Source of the DNA: Chromera velia
Lineage: Eukaryota > Sar > Chromeraceae
Direction of reading: 5' to 3'
DNA length: 15,341 nucleotides
Assembly (NCBI GenBank): GCA_018398765.1
Contig: JAHBMJ010002196.1
Coordinates: forward strand, 6,048-21,388
The position numbers and the translations under genes are program-made. Below, piece after piece: positions 7,985 to 15,341 of the stretch. The notes beneath the pieces are model-generated. The model made no database searches, was not told the origin of the DNA, and worked only from the letters and a program-made list of their open reading frames with translations. How positions within the stretch are numbered: the stretch's first letter is position 1; each line of letters starts with the position of its first letter.

Positions 7985-9026
7985 GTCTGTGTTTATGTCT
8001 TGCAGCGCCCGATTCATTTCAACCTATACCCTCTAGCCTATTCTAGAACATCCCCAGAACCTATAAAAGTTCATGGTTTACGTATGTTTTGCTAAATGTT
8101 TTGTTGTCAAATTAAGGTTATATAGGTCAATTAAAGGCAGCGTCCATATTAAATTATAACGAAAGCAAAAAAAGAGAGGCTGATTTCTTTTTTCTTTTAA
8201 TCATTCTCCGTCGCCTAGCTTGAAACTCATGTGCATCTTTTTTTTTTTTTAATTTTAGAAGAAATTTCTGATACTTTTCACGGTTCGCTAGACGGTTGGT
8301 CTTCAATTTACCTTAGCAGTCCTCATCTAGGTCTTCATGCACAGGAGAGTCTTAGGAGACTCAAACCCAATTCTTACATTTACCATTCAAGTTGTATGCC
8401 AATACGCGTGATTTATGGTATGGCTTCTATATAAGTCTGTATGACTATAAATTTATATTCATTTCTAGATTCAATTCATCTTATATAGAATTTATTGTTT
8501 ATATAATTTATAATTCAAGTAACTTACACTGTTAGTTACACTGTTTACCTATCTTAAACTATGTATAGGAGTAATGATGACAATATAGTAACGGCTCAGA
8601 CTTTTGGCATCGGACTGTATTATTAATTAAATGAGGCGGCCGTTAGCGTTGTACTACTCCAGTTTTAGGCGTTGTATGCTTATTAGTAACTTATAGGAGA
8701 AATGATCTCTAAACATGATAAATTGGTCATATAACTAGATGGTTAACCGATTTAACTAAAATGGTTAGAAAGGCTATATTTAACAGCCAATCTGGTTCAA
8801 TTCGATCGGTTTTATCACTTTTAATCTATCGGCAAATAAATTAGTTCCCTGGCTAGTTATTTCCTAATAAGCCTGAATTGCATAGAATAAAGAACAAGGC
8901 TTTAACAAGTTACTTTGAACTTGAAGATATAAAGTAAAGTTTAATGGCTTTTAGCAAATCTAAACTACTTCAAGTTGGAAGAAATGTGTATAATCAGTCT
9001 GAAAGAGGAGCTGCATGATTGGTTGT
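7985..9026. other. AT-rich intergenic island without recognised genes
   Basis: Base composition drops abruptly from the G/T repeat block to a strongly AT-rich stretch with T runs, TATATA words and TTACACTGTT direct repeats (about 8523-8545). It ends close to the stop codon of the minus-strand HNH gene. The longest frame (8231-8434, 67 codons) resembles nothing I recognise. It may contain the 3' UTRs of the two convergent genes, an old mobile element, or organelle-derived DNA. Confidence 0.6.
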
Positions 9027-10685
9027 CTAAAGCCTTCCTATGTATCGATTGCCTTTTTGGCGGTTCTCCTCTGCCCACATCGGTTGTAGGTTCGTGAAAT
9101 GGAGACGTGAAATTATTGTCTCCACATCCGGTCTCTGACCATCTTCCCCGGGATAGTGAATGGGCACAATATGATCAACGTGCCACAAACTCCCGTAATT
9201 CTCCCACGACATTCCGGGGTTGCCGTGGAAGTCGTCTTTCTCGAGGTGGGCTTTGAGATCGGGGAACGAACAACCGAGGTATTCATGGGAACGCTTGTAG
9301 GATGAGTGTTTCCCGTTGCGGACGGCACGCAGACATTTCCAGACGGTGGTCCTCACTGTATGTGTCAACCGAAAAACAAGCCCCTTTCGTCGTTGCTGTC
9401 TTGCTACAAACACGGGATTGTCTTTCTGGCATATTGGACAGTCGCTTCTACGGGGCCCATGTTCACAGAAACTGCCACCACCACACTCTCTGCATCTTGT
9501 CCGTACACGACCGTGGATGCACACACCCCCGCCGCCGCAATCCCTACACAATGAGCGCACACGGCCGTGTACACAAATCCCCCCCCCTCCACACTCCCGA
9601 CACTTGCTGCGTTGACGCCCATGTTCACACATTCCCTTCCCATCGCATTCTAGACAGAAGTATTTGATGCGACCGTGAACACAAATGGAACTCCCCCCAC
9701 AATCCCTGCACTCAGTTCGTCTTCGTCCGTGTTCACATATCCCCCCTCCCCCGCACTCCTTGCACAGGCTGCGCGAACGTCCGTGCTCGCAAATTGATGC
9801 GCCCCCACACTCTTTGCAATGTGAACGCTGACGGCCGTGCTCACACAATGCTGATCCCCCGCACTCCTTACAATAAGAACGGCGACGACCATGCTCACAA
9901 ATCTCCTTACCGCCGCAGTCTTTACACCGGCTTCGTTGGCGTCCGTGTTTACAAAGAGCTTTCCCTCCGCACTCTTTGCAATGTCGGAGTTGGCGCCCGT
10001 GCTCACAAATTCCTTTGCCTCCGCAGTCCTTACACAGATACTTTTGTCTGCCATGTAGACATAGACATTTCCCTCTCCTGTCAGATTTCGGAACATCGGA
10101 GGGAAAACGGAGCGATTGGACTGACGATCGAGTAAAAAAACCGACACTCCAAATCTGCCTCCTCTTTCCCACAGCGTTTCCTGTAGTTGTCTTCAAGTCG
10201 GCCTTCGTTGGGGACAGAGAACTGGGAACCTGTGCGACGGTGTGGACGGACTGCATGCTGCGAAAATTTGAACGTCTTCCCACAACAGCTGCTCCTCTGA
10301 AGGTGAAAGGGGTTCCGGAAAGGCAGTCATGCAAGCAATCGCCTGGACCAGATTCAGATGGGGGGGAGAAAACACCGAGGCACGGCTGCTCTCGACTCCT
10401 GCTGGCGCTTGACCAAAGCGGGTTTATCAGACGTGGATGGTGCTCTGAAAGGCTACGACTGCAAATGGACGTGGCAAGGCCGCGACAAGGCCTGTCTTCA
10501 AGAATCATCCCCCGCCTCAAAATCCCCTGTTTTGGCGCAACATCAACCTCCCACTTCTGCATGCTGATCCTTTGTCTCCTTTCTTCCTCTGGGGAGAGAA
10601 CAGAACGCGTGCACAGGGGAGTGAACACTGTGCAGAGGCGACGGCCCGAGACACGACCAGAGAAGGCCGTTGCGATGCGGTTCAT
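9027..10685 (-). CDS. Cys/His tandem-repeat protein with C-terminal HNH endonuclease-like domain
   Basis: A 552-residue intronless protein. ATG 10685 is preceded immediately by an in-frame TAG. Residues 1-30 (Arg/Ser/Thr-rich, no acidic residue) resemble an organelle-targeting peptide, and 31-200 look disordered. Residues 218-415 are eleven consecutive 18-residue units of pattern C-x2-C-(G/D)-G-x3-C-x-H-G-(R/P), each with three Cys and one His, suggesting one metal site per unit. A half unit precedes them (Cys209, His211) and a final CPIC (416-419) ends the array. Residues 466-545 match an HNH nuclease: LGCSFPDLKAHLE, GMSWENYG, then WHVDHIVP (Asp504, His505), NLQP (Asn532) and EENRQKG (Asn541). 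HNH domains cut DNA with a metal-bound beta-beta-alpha site; the repeats could bind nucleic acid or protein. Function is inference; a homing-type, virus-derived or organelle DNA nuclease is possible. Confidence 0.88.
   Translation of the reverse strand: MNRIATAFSGRVSGRRLCTVFTPLCTRSVLSPEEERRQRISMQKWEVDVAPKQGILRRGMILEDRPCRGLATSICSRSLSEHHPRLINPLWSSASRSREQPCLGVFSPPSESGPGDCLHDCLSGTPFTFRGAAVVGRRSNFRSMQSVHTVAQVPSSLSPTKADLKTTTGNAVGKRRQIWSVGFFTRSSVQSLRFPSDVPKSDRRGKCLCLHGRQKYLCKDCGGKGICEHGRQLRHCKECGGKALCKHGRQRSRCKDCGGKEICEHGRRRSYCKECGGSALCEHGRQRSHCKECGGASICEHGRSRSLCKECGGGGICEHGRRRTECRDCGGSSICVHGRIKYFCLECDGKGMCEHGRQRSKCRECGGGGICVHGRVRSLCRDCGGGGVCIHGRVRTRCRECGGGSFCEHGPRRSDCPICQKDNPVFVARQQRRKGLVFRLTHTVRTTVWKCLRAVRNGKHSSYKRSHEYLGCSFPDLKAHLEKDDFHGNPGMSWENYGSLWHVDHIVPIHYPGEDGQRPDVETIISRLHFTNLQPMWAEENRQKGNRYIGRL
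9051..9290 (-). other. HNH endonuclease-like domain
   Basis: This codes for residues 466-545. The order LGCS, hydrophobic helix, MSWENYG, WHVDHIVP, a ~20-residue loop, then FTNLQPMWAEENRQKG is that of HNH enzymes found in phage, giant-virus and mobile-intron proteins. Asp504-His505, Asn532 and Asn541 are the likely active-site and metal-site positions. No catalytic residue appears to be missing. Confidence 0.8.
9441..10034 (-). repeat. Eleven tandem 54-bp coding repeats (18-residue Cys/His units)
   Basis: Units start at residues 218, 236, 254, 272, 290, 308, 326, 344, 362, 380 and 398, with no spacing exception. Cys, Gly, His and Arg positions are conserved while the x positions and codon third bases vary. 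Unit 8 has D for the first G (CDGKGMC) and unit 11 has P in place of the conserved R. Confidence 0.95.
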
Positions 10686-11000
10686 CTAGGAGGGTGACAG
10701 ATAGAGCTGGTGGCGAGAAAGATCAAGCTGATCGAAGAGTGGTCAAACTCCGCAGGTGCAATCAAGATCAACTGTACTTAGTTATACGCTTTGTGCCTCC
10801 ATGTAATGTCGCGAGCATGAGACCATTCAATCTGAAAGAGCACAGTCACTCACTTGGACTCAGTGCTGTCAGCTATATAGCTGGCGGGCTTTCAGGAAGT
10901 AACCGATCACTGATCGCAGCTAAGCAGGAACAGTTCTGCAACACTGGAGCAACACTATGCAACACTCTTGCAACACTTGCAACACTGTGGATTGGTCAGA
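10686..11000. promoter_or_regulatory. Upstream region of the HNH gene with palindromes and GCAACACT repeats
   Basis: No gene is visible. It holds a perfect 14-bp palindrome CAGCTATATAGCTG (10870-10883), about 190 bp upstream of the HNH start and TATA-like on both strands. Five copies of GCAACACT follow (starts 10938, 10949, 10959, 10970, 10979). It could serve as HNH promoter, as part of a retrotransposon LTR, or both. Confidence 0.4.
10938..10986 (+). repeat. Five short tandem GCAACACT repeats
   Basis: Exact GCAACACT words start at 10938, 10949, 10959, 10970 and 10979, spaced 9-11 bp. They lie 22 bp before a TATATAA box, an arrangement typical of upstream activating repeats in an LTR U3 or a promoter. 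The role is inferred. Confidence 0.85.
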
Positions 11001-11007
11001 GTTGTTT

Positions 11008-11014
11008 TATATAA
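11008..11014 (+). promoter_or_regulatory. Candidate TATA box (TATATAA)
   Basis: TATATAA follows the GCAACACT repeats and lies about 880 bp before the gag start. If it drives the element, transcription would start near 11040 and leave a long untranslated leader. No experimental or boundary evidence is available. Confidence 0.35.
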
Positions 11015-11477
11015 ACACATGACTTGACAGTCTGTCTCATTATAGGAGCACCATTGGAGCAGCGGCTGGGGCTGCTGCTAAGTACCTCCACCGTTTAAAA
11101 AGATCCCGATTTTGTCTTCAGTCATGAGACTGTTAGTATTGCGGAACAAGCACGCTGCTGCATGCATTCTTGCAAAGAACGTTGATTAGATGTAATTGGA
11201 TGAAGTTCCTCAAACTTGGACAAACGCTTAAAATACCTTGAAAAATTGGCTGAAAAAGGCGATGTAGAGGGATAAAAGAGATCGGAGGGAAACAACTGAC
11301 ACAGTCACAATGATTGTGCATGTAACTCTAATGATGAAGAGTTTGAGAGTGAAGATTTAGACAGAGAGTCCTCGCATATTAATTTAATAGCAAACAGAAG
11401 AGGATTAAAGTAGATTGAAACGTAAGACAATAAAACAAAAATATGGTGGTATGCATGTGGTAAGATATTCTCTAATG

Positions 11478-11557
11478 AATTGGGAGTTCAATTGGGCGTC
11501 GAATTGGTAGTACTACCAATTTTTTACCGCCAGTAACTCCCAATTTTGAAAAATTGG
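11478..11557. repeat. Concentric inverted repeats built from 12-bp AATTGG units
   Basis: Three 12-bp direct units start AATTGG at 11478, 11490 and 11502. The third forms the perfect 20-bp palindrome AATTGGTAGTACTACCAATT (11502-11521). Outer 11-bp arms AATTGGGAGTT (11478-11488) and AACTCCCAATT (11535-11545) share the same centre. A further AATTGG sits at 11552. Cruciform or stem-loop formation is likely. Confidence 0.9.
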
Positions 11558-11741
11558 TACCTAGTCTAGTGAAAGAAGTATATGGAGTTTGAAACTGTAA
11601 GGGCTCAATATGGAGGTGCCCGCCGCCAGACCCGCCGCCGCATCTTATTAAAATACGCGGGGCAGGCGCACCGCATGGATTTATGAAATAGTGATCGCAT
11701 GTTGATTGAAGCATGATTGAATACAAGTCAAACAGACTGAT

Positions 11742-11773
11742 TGATAAGAAGGAAGACATTCTCCTTCTTATCA
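11742..11773. repeat. Perfect 12-bp inverted repeat with 8-nt loop
   Basis: TGATAAGAAGGA (11742-11753) and TCCTTCTTATCA (11762-11773) are exact reverse complements around AGACATTC. It lies about 120 bp before the gag start and could be an RNA stem-loop in the element leader or a terminal remnant of a small element. Confidence 0.9.
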
Positions 11774-11890
11774 GTCCTCTCCGTATGAATGTTTTGCATC
11801 CTCCTATAGTAAGTTCTCTTCTACGTAGAGCCTAGTACCTTACAGTCCAGTGTATCACGATCTGATTGAGTCAAACCGGAATTTTCAAAA

Positions 11891-13272
11891 ATGGTGCGGA
11901 CTCGTGCAGAGAAGAGAAGACTCCTGAAAGAGCAGCAGGCAGCTGAGGCTGCAGCGGCCGCAGCCGGTGTACCAACGGGTTTAGGAAAGATGATTGTTCT
12001 CTCCAAAAACGATTTGCAGGCCCTGATTGATTCCTTAGTGCAGAGAGGAATTAAAGAAGAGATGGCTGCTCTCGCCCCGTCACTCTCACAAGCCCCGTCT
12101 CCTGTTGATTCTCGTGTTGATTCTCCTCTAGAGGATGAGGAGCAGGCCCCTTCTGTGTCCGCTTCTTCTTCCTACTGCTACGTGAAAGTTGACTTCGGTG
12201 CTGTGCCTCAGATGCAGAACAAGCAGCACATTAAGGAGTGGGAGCAGAAGTGGCAGAACTTTTGCAACGACCAGCTACCCAGAGAACGCTTTATTTCAGA
12301 TGAGAGTTGGAGGAATAAAATGAAGGTCTGCTTCGATAAGCTTGAGAACTTGGAGGTGAACCGTGACATCCAGAGATTGCTGGATCGGGGTGTGCTTGCC
12401 GAGAACATTCCCCGCGCACTCCAAAAAGAGTACGGTCTTCTCATCTTCAGGGTTGAAAGCAAGATCGCCCTTCACATTCAGTTCTTCCCGTATCATTGTG
12501 ACAAGGTGGACAAGGACGGCCTCCCCGTTGTTTGCTCTGGTCTCGTTTTCTCCTACTACACCATTCATAAGAGGCTGGATGAGCTTCTTCGTGACACATC
12601 CAAAGAGAAGTACCACATCGATGAAGACGGTCTCGTCCCCAACGTCCTGAATTCGTTCACTTGAGTCCAGCACAAGGAGGTCCTTCGTGCTCTTCCCGAC
12701 GAAGTGTTTGAGGAGTCGGACAACGTTGCCGAACTCAATGACCTCTCTCTTTCCCGCATCAAATTTTCGATGCTGCGAAAGATCCTCAAGAAATTTGCTC
12801 TGACGGACAGCCCCCAGACAGAGCTGCAGGAGCACGAGAGGGAGAGGGGTTCACAGGGTGTGGAGAGGGCAAACAGGGCGGCCGAGGGGGTGAATGGGGG
12901 GGGGCAGAGCTTCTCTGGCTTACAAGACTCCCCTCTTGTCTGTCAGACGTGTGGAAATAGACACGTCAGCACCTGCAGAGCCACCCTCGACGGTGCTTCC
13001 CCCTGCAGGGCATGTGGGGAGAAGGGGCATTGGGACAAGGCCCCTGTCTGCAAGAAGAATGGGGGGCAGGGGACCAGGGGGGGGGGGCGCAGCAGCGCTT
13101 GACCACGCTCGGGCTTTGAGAAGGGTGCGCAAGTTGGAGGGGGGATCCGCCTCAAAAATTCTTTTGCCCCCCTCAGCGATGACGATGACACAGGTGGAGT
13201 GGAGAGGAGGAAAGGAAAGAGCGTGTGGGGGCAGCGGGGAGCAGAGGGGAGTCGAGATGGGTATGGAAAAAG
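11891..13272 (+). pseudogene. Gag polyprotein with zinc knuckles, interrupted by two stops
   Basis: ATG 11891 opens 257 codons to a TGA at 12662-12664. The same frame continues with coding character (VFEESDNVAELNDL) to a TGA at 13100-13102, then again (NSFAPLSDDDDTGG) to about 13270. The N-terminus is basic then Ala-rich (residues 1-30), followed by an Ala/Ser/Pro-rich linker and a helical capsid-like body with no domain I can name. Two Cys/His knuckles lie at 12941-13051: C-x2-C-x3-H-x3-C and C-x2-C-x4-H-x6-C, the second being a lengthened form of the usual CCHC. An 11-G run at 13077-13087 sits just before the second stop. Stop read-through is possible, but mutation is simpler. Confidence 0.75.
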
Positions 13273-13803
13273 AAGTCCCCTGTTGCCGATATGGGTTGTA
13301 GTCGGCATTTGATTGGGGGGGATCTCGAAGACTCGATTGTTTCCCGCAGGCCCTGTGAGTTCAGGTATGAGGAGGCCTCGGGGGGAGAGATGGTGTATGC
13401 TGAGGAGGTGGAGGCATCACCTCTGCTTGAGGGGGTGGACGGAAAGCCCGTTTATCCTCTTCTGAGAGGGGCCTTCGAATCGTCAGTCCCTGTGTCTCTC
13501 CTCTCAGTGAGGGGTTACAGGATACAGAAAGTGGACCCTCCCTTTTGGGTTGAATTTCCTGGCAAGGGGGGTGGTGCAGTGAGAGCTCGTTTGTATGAGA
13601 GAGATGGGGTGCATGTAGTGCGTGTTCTCTCTCCGTCGTCTTCTTCTCCTCCCTCTGAATCTTATTTGAGTACAGACAGAAAGGACTGTGTGTACCTGAC
13701 CATTGTTTCAGATTCTTCTTCTTTTGTTTCTTCAGGTACCGATGAGGCTGCCAGGGAGCGGATGCCCGACAAGGCGAAGCTTTCCGTCTCGTGGACACAA
13801 TAA
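13273..13803 (+). pseudogene. Pol: aspartic protease region
   Basis: The frame differs from gag. Protease-like sequence starts at about 13273 with SPVADMGCSRHLIGGD. Copia proteases normally carry D-S/T-G at the active site; here the triplet reads Asp-Met-Gly (13288-13296), so catalysis is doubtful. A downstream PVSLLSVRGY resembles the family's hydrophobic flap-side motif. The frame ends at TAA 13801-13803. After that stop the same frame resumes with the pre-integrase domain. Confidence 0.6.
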
Positions 13804-14001
13804 TGTACAGAGCACATGTCCCCTGCAGAGTTGAATTTGTGGTATGGTAGGTTTGGGCATGCGACAGGGAGACGGCTCTATGCATGCTTCAGAGAGAAAG
13901 GCATGGTACACCGAGTGACGGTAGAAGAGTGCAGAAAAGGAATTAACTGCAGGGAGTGCAGAGAGGTCAATGCAGAGATGAGACGGATACCAGCCAGGTA
14001 G
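13804..14001 (+). pseudogene. Pol: GAG-pre-integrase (HHCC) domain
   Basis: LNLWYGRFGH matches the conserved LWHRRLGH-type start of the copia pre-integrase zinc-binding domain, but the first zinc His is Tyr. The second His is present, and Cys-x2-Cys (CREC) follows about 30 residues later. The frame stops at TAG 13999-14001 and continues in the same frame into the integrase core. Confidence 0.75.
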
Positions 14002-14784
14002 GGAGGGGGGGTACCAGAGAGATTAGGATCTCATTGGACACAAGATCTTCTTTTTTTGTCTGGGGGGGTGCCGGCAAGTCTTCTAACTGAAAGAAAAGGA
14101 AGACTGATGGATGGGCAGATTCTTAGATGTAAGGCACAGGCAGTCAGACATCTCTGCTCAGTCGTGCGTCGCTTTGAGCCTCGGTGTGGAAAGATGGAGG
14201 TTGTACAGACAGACTGTCACAATGGAAAAGAGTTCTCGGGGGACAAGAAAGGGCAGTATGATCACTTTTGTCAGGAAGAGAGAATTTTTCACTGGAGGGG
14301 GGCGGACTACACCCCTCAACATCAGGGCCAGGGGGAGAGAGCAAATCGGACAGTGAAGCGTCTCCTTCGGAAGGTGAGGAGACAAACCGGTCTTCCCCCC
14401 TACACCGAAAAGTGGCTGTTCCAGGGAGTGGTTCAAGAATTGAACAATTGCGTCTCGACTGTTACCGGTAAGTCCCCTATTTATGCTTTCTTTGGAGAAG
14501 AACGTGCAGCAGAGATTCCTTCCATCACTGTTGGTGATCGTGTGTGTATATACGATGCCCGTCTGAGAAAGAAAGACGAAGAGCCTGTGCATGGTGTCGA
14601 GGGCTTCTTTGGAGGAATCGAAAATTCAAATGTGGTGAAGGTAATAATTAGAAAGAACAATGGTTGGAAGCCTATTCGTGTTCCTCCCTCTTCTGTCTCA
14701 CTTGTTGCGTGGAGAGGCATGGATCGCAAACTGTTTGACTCTTCTCTCTCTTCTCCTGGGGAATCGAAGGGGGAGGGAATATGA
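14002..14784 (+). pseudogene. Pol: integrase catalytic core
   Basis: Retroviral-type integrase that would join element DNA to the genome. The catalytic triad is visible: Asp at 14044-14046 (WTQDLL), Asp at 14212-14214 (VVQTDCHNGKEF) and Glu at 14335-14337 (GQGERANRT), spaced D-55-D-40-E. YTPQHQGQGERANRT is the copia-type PytPQqNGvaER block. A C-terminal DNA-binding-like segment (VGDRVCIYDARLR) follows. This 260-codon stretch is itself unbroken, although the polyprotein frame is broken on both sides. It ends at TGA 14782-14784. Confidence 0.85.
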
Positions 14785-15341
14785 ATGATTCTTTTTCTTC
14801 TTACTCGTCTTCTCCTTCTCTTTCTGGGGTGTCTCCGGGATTGGGGGGTGAGAGGAGGGGGTCAGATGAGGTGGATGATGGGGCCTTCTCGGATGTTAAT
14901 GTTGAGGAGGTGTCTTACGATGCGGGAGATCGTCCTCCTGCAAAGTTCTCTTCTTCTTTCGCGTCTGCTCGTTTCTTTCCTTCTGTCTCTCACACGGCTG
15001 CTCGACTGTGTGAGCGTTATGTTGCAACTTCTATGTTATCGGACATAGGAGGTGCACAGCCTTTCTCTTTTCCCCTTCAGAGCCCTGCAGGCATACAAAT
15101 TCAGACAGGTCAGCTCGAGATGCATGCACAGCAGGAGGGGGGAGAGGAAGGGGAGAGAGAAGAAAGAGAGGAAGCAGAGAGGGATTCAGAGCCCAGAAGG
15201 GGGGCCAGACGGCTGCCAAAGAGAGAGGAAAGAGAAGACAGAGGGGGTGTGCCTCCATCCCCTGTCGCTGAAGACGTTGAGGTGGATTGGGGGGTAGACA
15301 GCGATGGGAATGCGCTTCGTGCGCAGGAAGGTAGAGAGGAA
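14781..15341 (+). CDS. Hydrophilic integrase-to-reverse transcriptase linker, open to the window end
   Basis: A third frame opens at ATG 14781, overlapping the integrase stop by four bases (ATGA), and stays open for 187 codons to the edge. It starts MNDSFSSYSSSPSLSGVS and becomes strongly charged (EEGEREEREEAERD, RRGARRLPKREERED). Such a low-complexity linker between integrase and reverse transcriptase is normal in copia pol, so the frame change probably reflects a one-base change in the G-rich run just before 14781. Confidence 0.6.
   Translation, partial: MNDSFSSYSSSPSLSGVSPGLGGERRGSDEVDDGAFSDVNVEEVSYDAGDRPPAKFSSSFASARFFPSVSHTAARLCERYVATSMLSDIGGAQPFSFPLQSPAGIQIQTGQLEMHAQQEGGEEGEREEREEAERDSEPRRGARRLPKREEREDRGGVPPSPVAEDVEVDWGVDSDGNALRAQEGREE

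Larger units (their letters stand above)
11015..11890. other. Non-coding stretch before gag (possible LTR and leader)
   Basis: Moderately AT-rich, with no long frame. It contains a 37-codon acidic open stretch (about 11300-11412, including SNDEEFESEDLDRES), the 11478-11545 palindrome cluster, a GC-rich CCCGCCGCC doublet (about 11619-11640) and a 12-bp-stem hairpin at 11742-11773. I could not identify LTR ends or a convincing primer-binding site. Confidence 0.45.
11891..15341 (+). mobile_element. Ty1/copia-type LTR retrotransposon, degenerate, truncated by the window edge
   Basis: The domain order gag, zinc knuckles, protease, GAG-pre-integrase, integrase identifies the copia (Pseudoviridae-like) order, since integrase precedes reverse transcriptase. 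Reverse transcriptase, RNase H and the 3' LTR would lie past 15341. In-frame stops occur at 12662 (TGA), 13100 (TGA), 13801 (TAA) and 13999 (TAG). The reading frame changes between gag and protease (about 13230-13280) and again at 14781-14784. The left boundary is not determined; the element probably extends upstream into 10900-11890. The copy looks inactive. Confidence 0.85.

Noticed and set aside
7464-7985. Long frames rich in Cys/Val/Leu or His/Thr across the TG block
   Set aside because: They are pure translations of microsatellites. The same holds for frames across 4183-4249 and 1291-1336.
8231-8434. 67-codon plus-strand frame in the AT-rich island
   Set aside because: It starts in a T run, has no recognisable domain and is within chance length for such DNA.
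9441-10034. Regular 54-bp repeats considered as a CRISPR-like or non-coding satellite array
   Set aside because: There are no spacers, units abut exactly, and conservation follows codons for Cys, His and Gly; they are coding repeats.
9441-10034. Match to EsV-1-7 type Cys/His repeats of brown algae
   Set aside because: Those follow roughly C-x4-C-x16-C-x2-H spacing; the unit here is C-x2-C-x5-C-x-H with an 18-residue period.
11848-11864. TGTATCACGATC as a degenerate initiator-Met tRNA primer-binding site, with an LTR end at a preceding CA
   Set aside because: It matches the usual TGGTATCAGAGC only partly, and no second LTR is available to confirm the boundary.
14785-15048. Leu-rich 87-codon frame after integrase
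   Set aside because: It overlaps the longer open frame from 14781 with copia-linker composition; the Leu-rich reading is a shadow of TCT/CTT-rich DNA.

Overview
The window looks like nuclear DNA of a unicellular eukaryote. Signs are spliced genes with GT-AG introns and pyrimidine-rich acceptor tracts, many dinucleotide microsatellites, and a decayed Ty1/copia-type retrotransposon. The mix of proteins suggests an alga, possibly a chromerid-like alveolate. That placement is inference; nothing in the sequence proves the taxon.

Layout. (1) Positions 1-5888: one intron-rich gene on the minus strand. Simple open reading frames do not reveal it. I assembled it by hand from splice signals, matching intron phases and protein logic. 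It has about 12 exons and about 490 residues, an N-terminus resembling a mitochondrial presequence, and a body of degenerate helical repeats like the heptatricopeptide-type (HPR) repeats of organelle RNA-binding RAP/FASTK-like proteins. Its introns hold most of the microsatellites. (2) Positions 5889-6276: a 388-bp divergent intergenic region, probably a shared promoter, inside a cluster of the 9-mer GCCGTCTCC. (3) Positions 6277-7476 (+): an intronless phytanoyl-CoA dioxygenase (PhyH)-family gene with a complete Fe(II)/2-oxoglutarate site. (4) Positions 7477-9026: the convergent intergenic region, made of a long TC/TG microsatellite-minisatellite complex followed by about 1 kb of strikingly AT-rich DNA with no recognisable gene. 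(5) Positions 9027-10685 (-): an intronless 552-residue protein that joins eleven exact-period 18-residue Cys/His repeats to a C-terminal HNH endonuclease-like domain. I regard it as the most unusual gene here. (6) Positions 10686-11890: non-coding DNA with tandem short repeats, a TATA-like box and several palindromes. It may include the retrotransposon 5' LTR and leader, but no LTR boundary could be fixed. (7) Positions 11891-15341 (+): a copia-type element with gag and zinc knuckles, protease, GAG-pre-integrase, integrase and a hydrophilic linker running off the window edge. It carries four in-frame stops and at least two frame changes, so this copy is probably dead. Reverse transcriptase and RNase H would lie beyond the window.

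The two cellular genes in the left half diverge from one short region and could be co-regulated. The PhyH and HNH genes converge on the AT-rich island. No functional link between the neighbours is evident from sequence alone.
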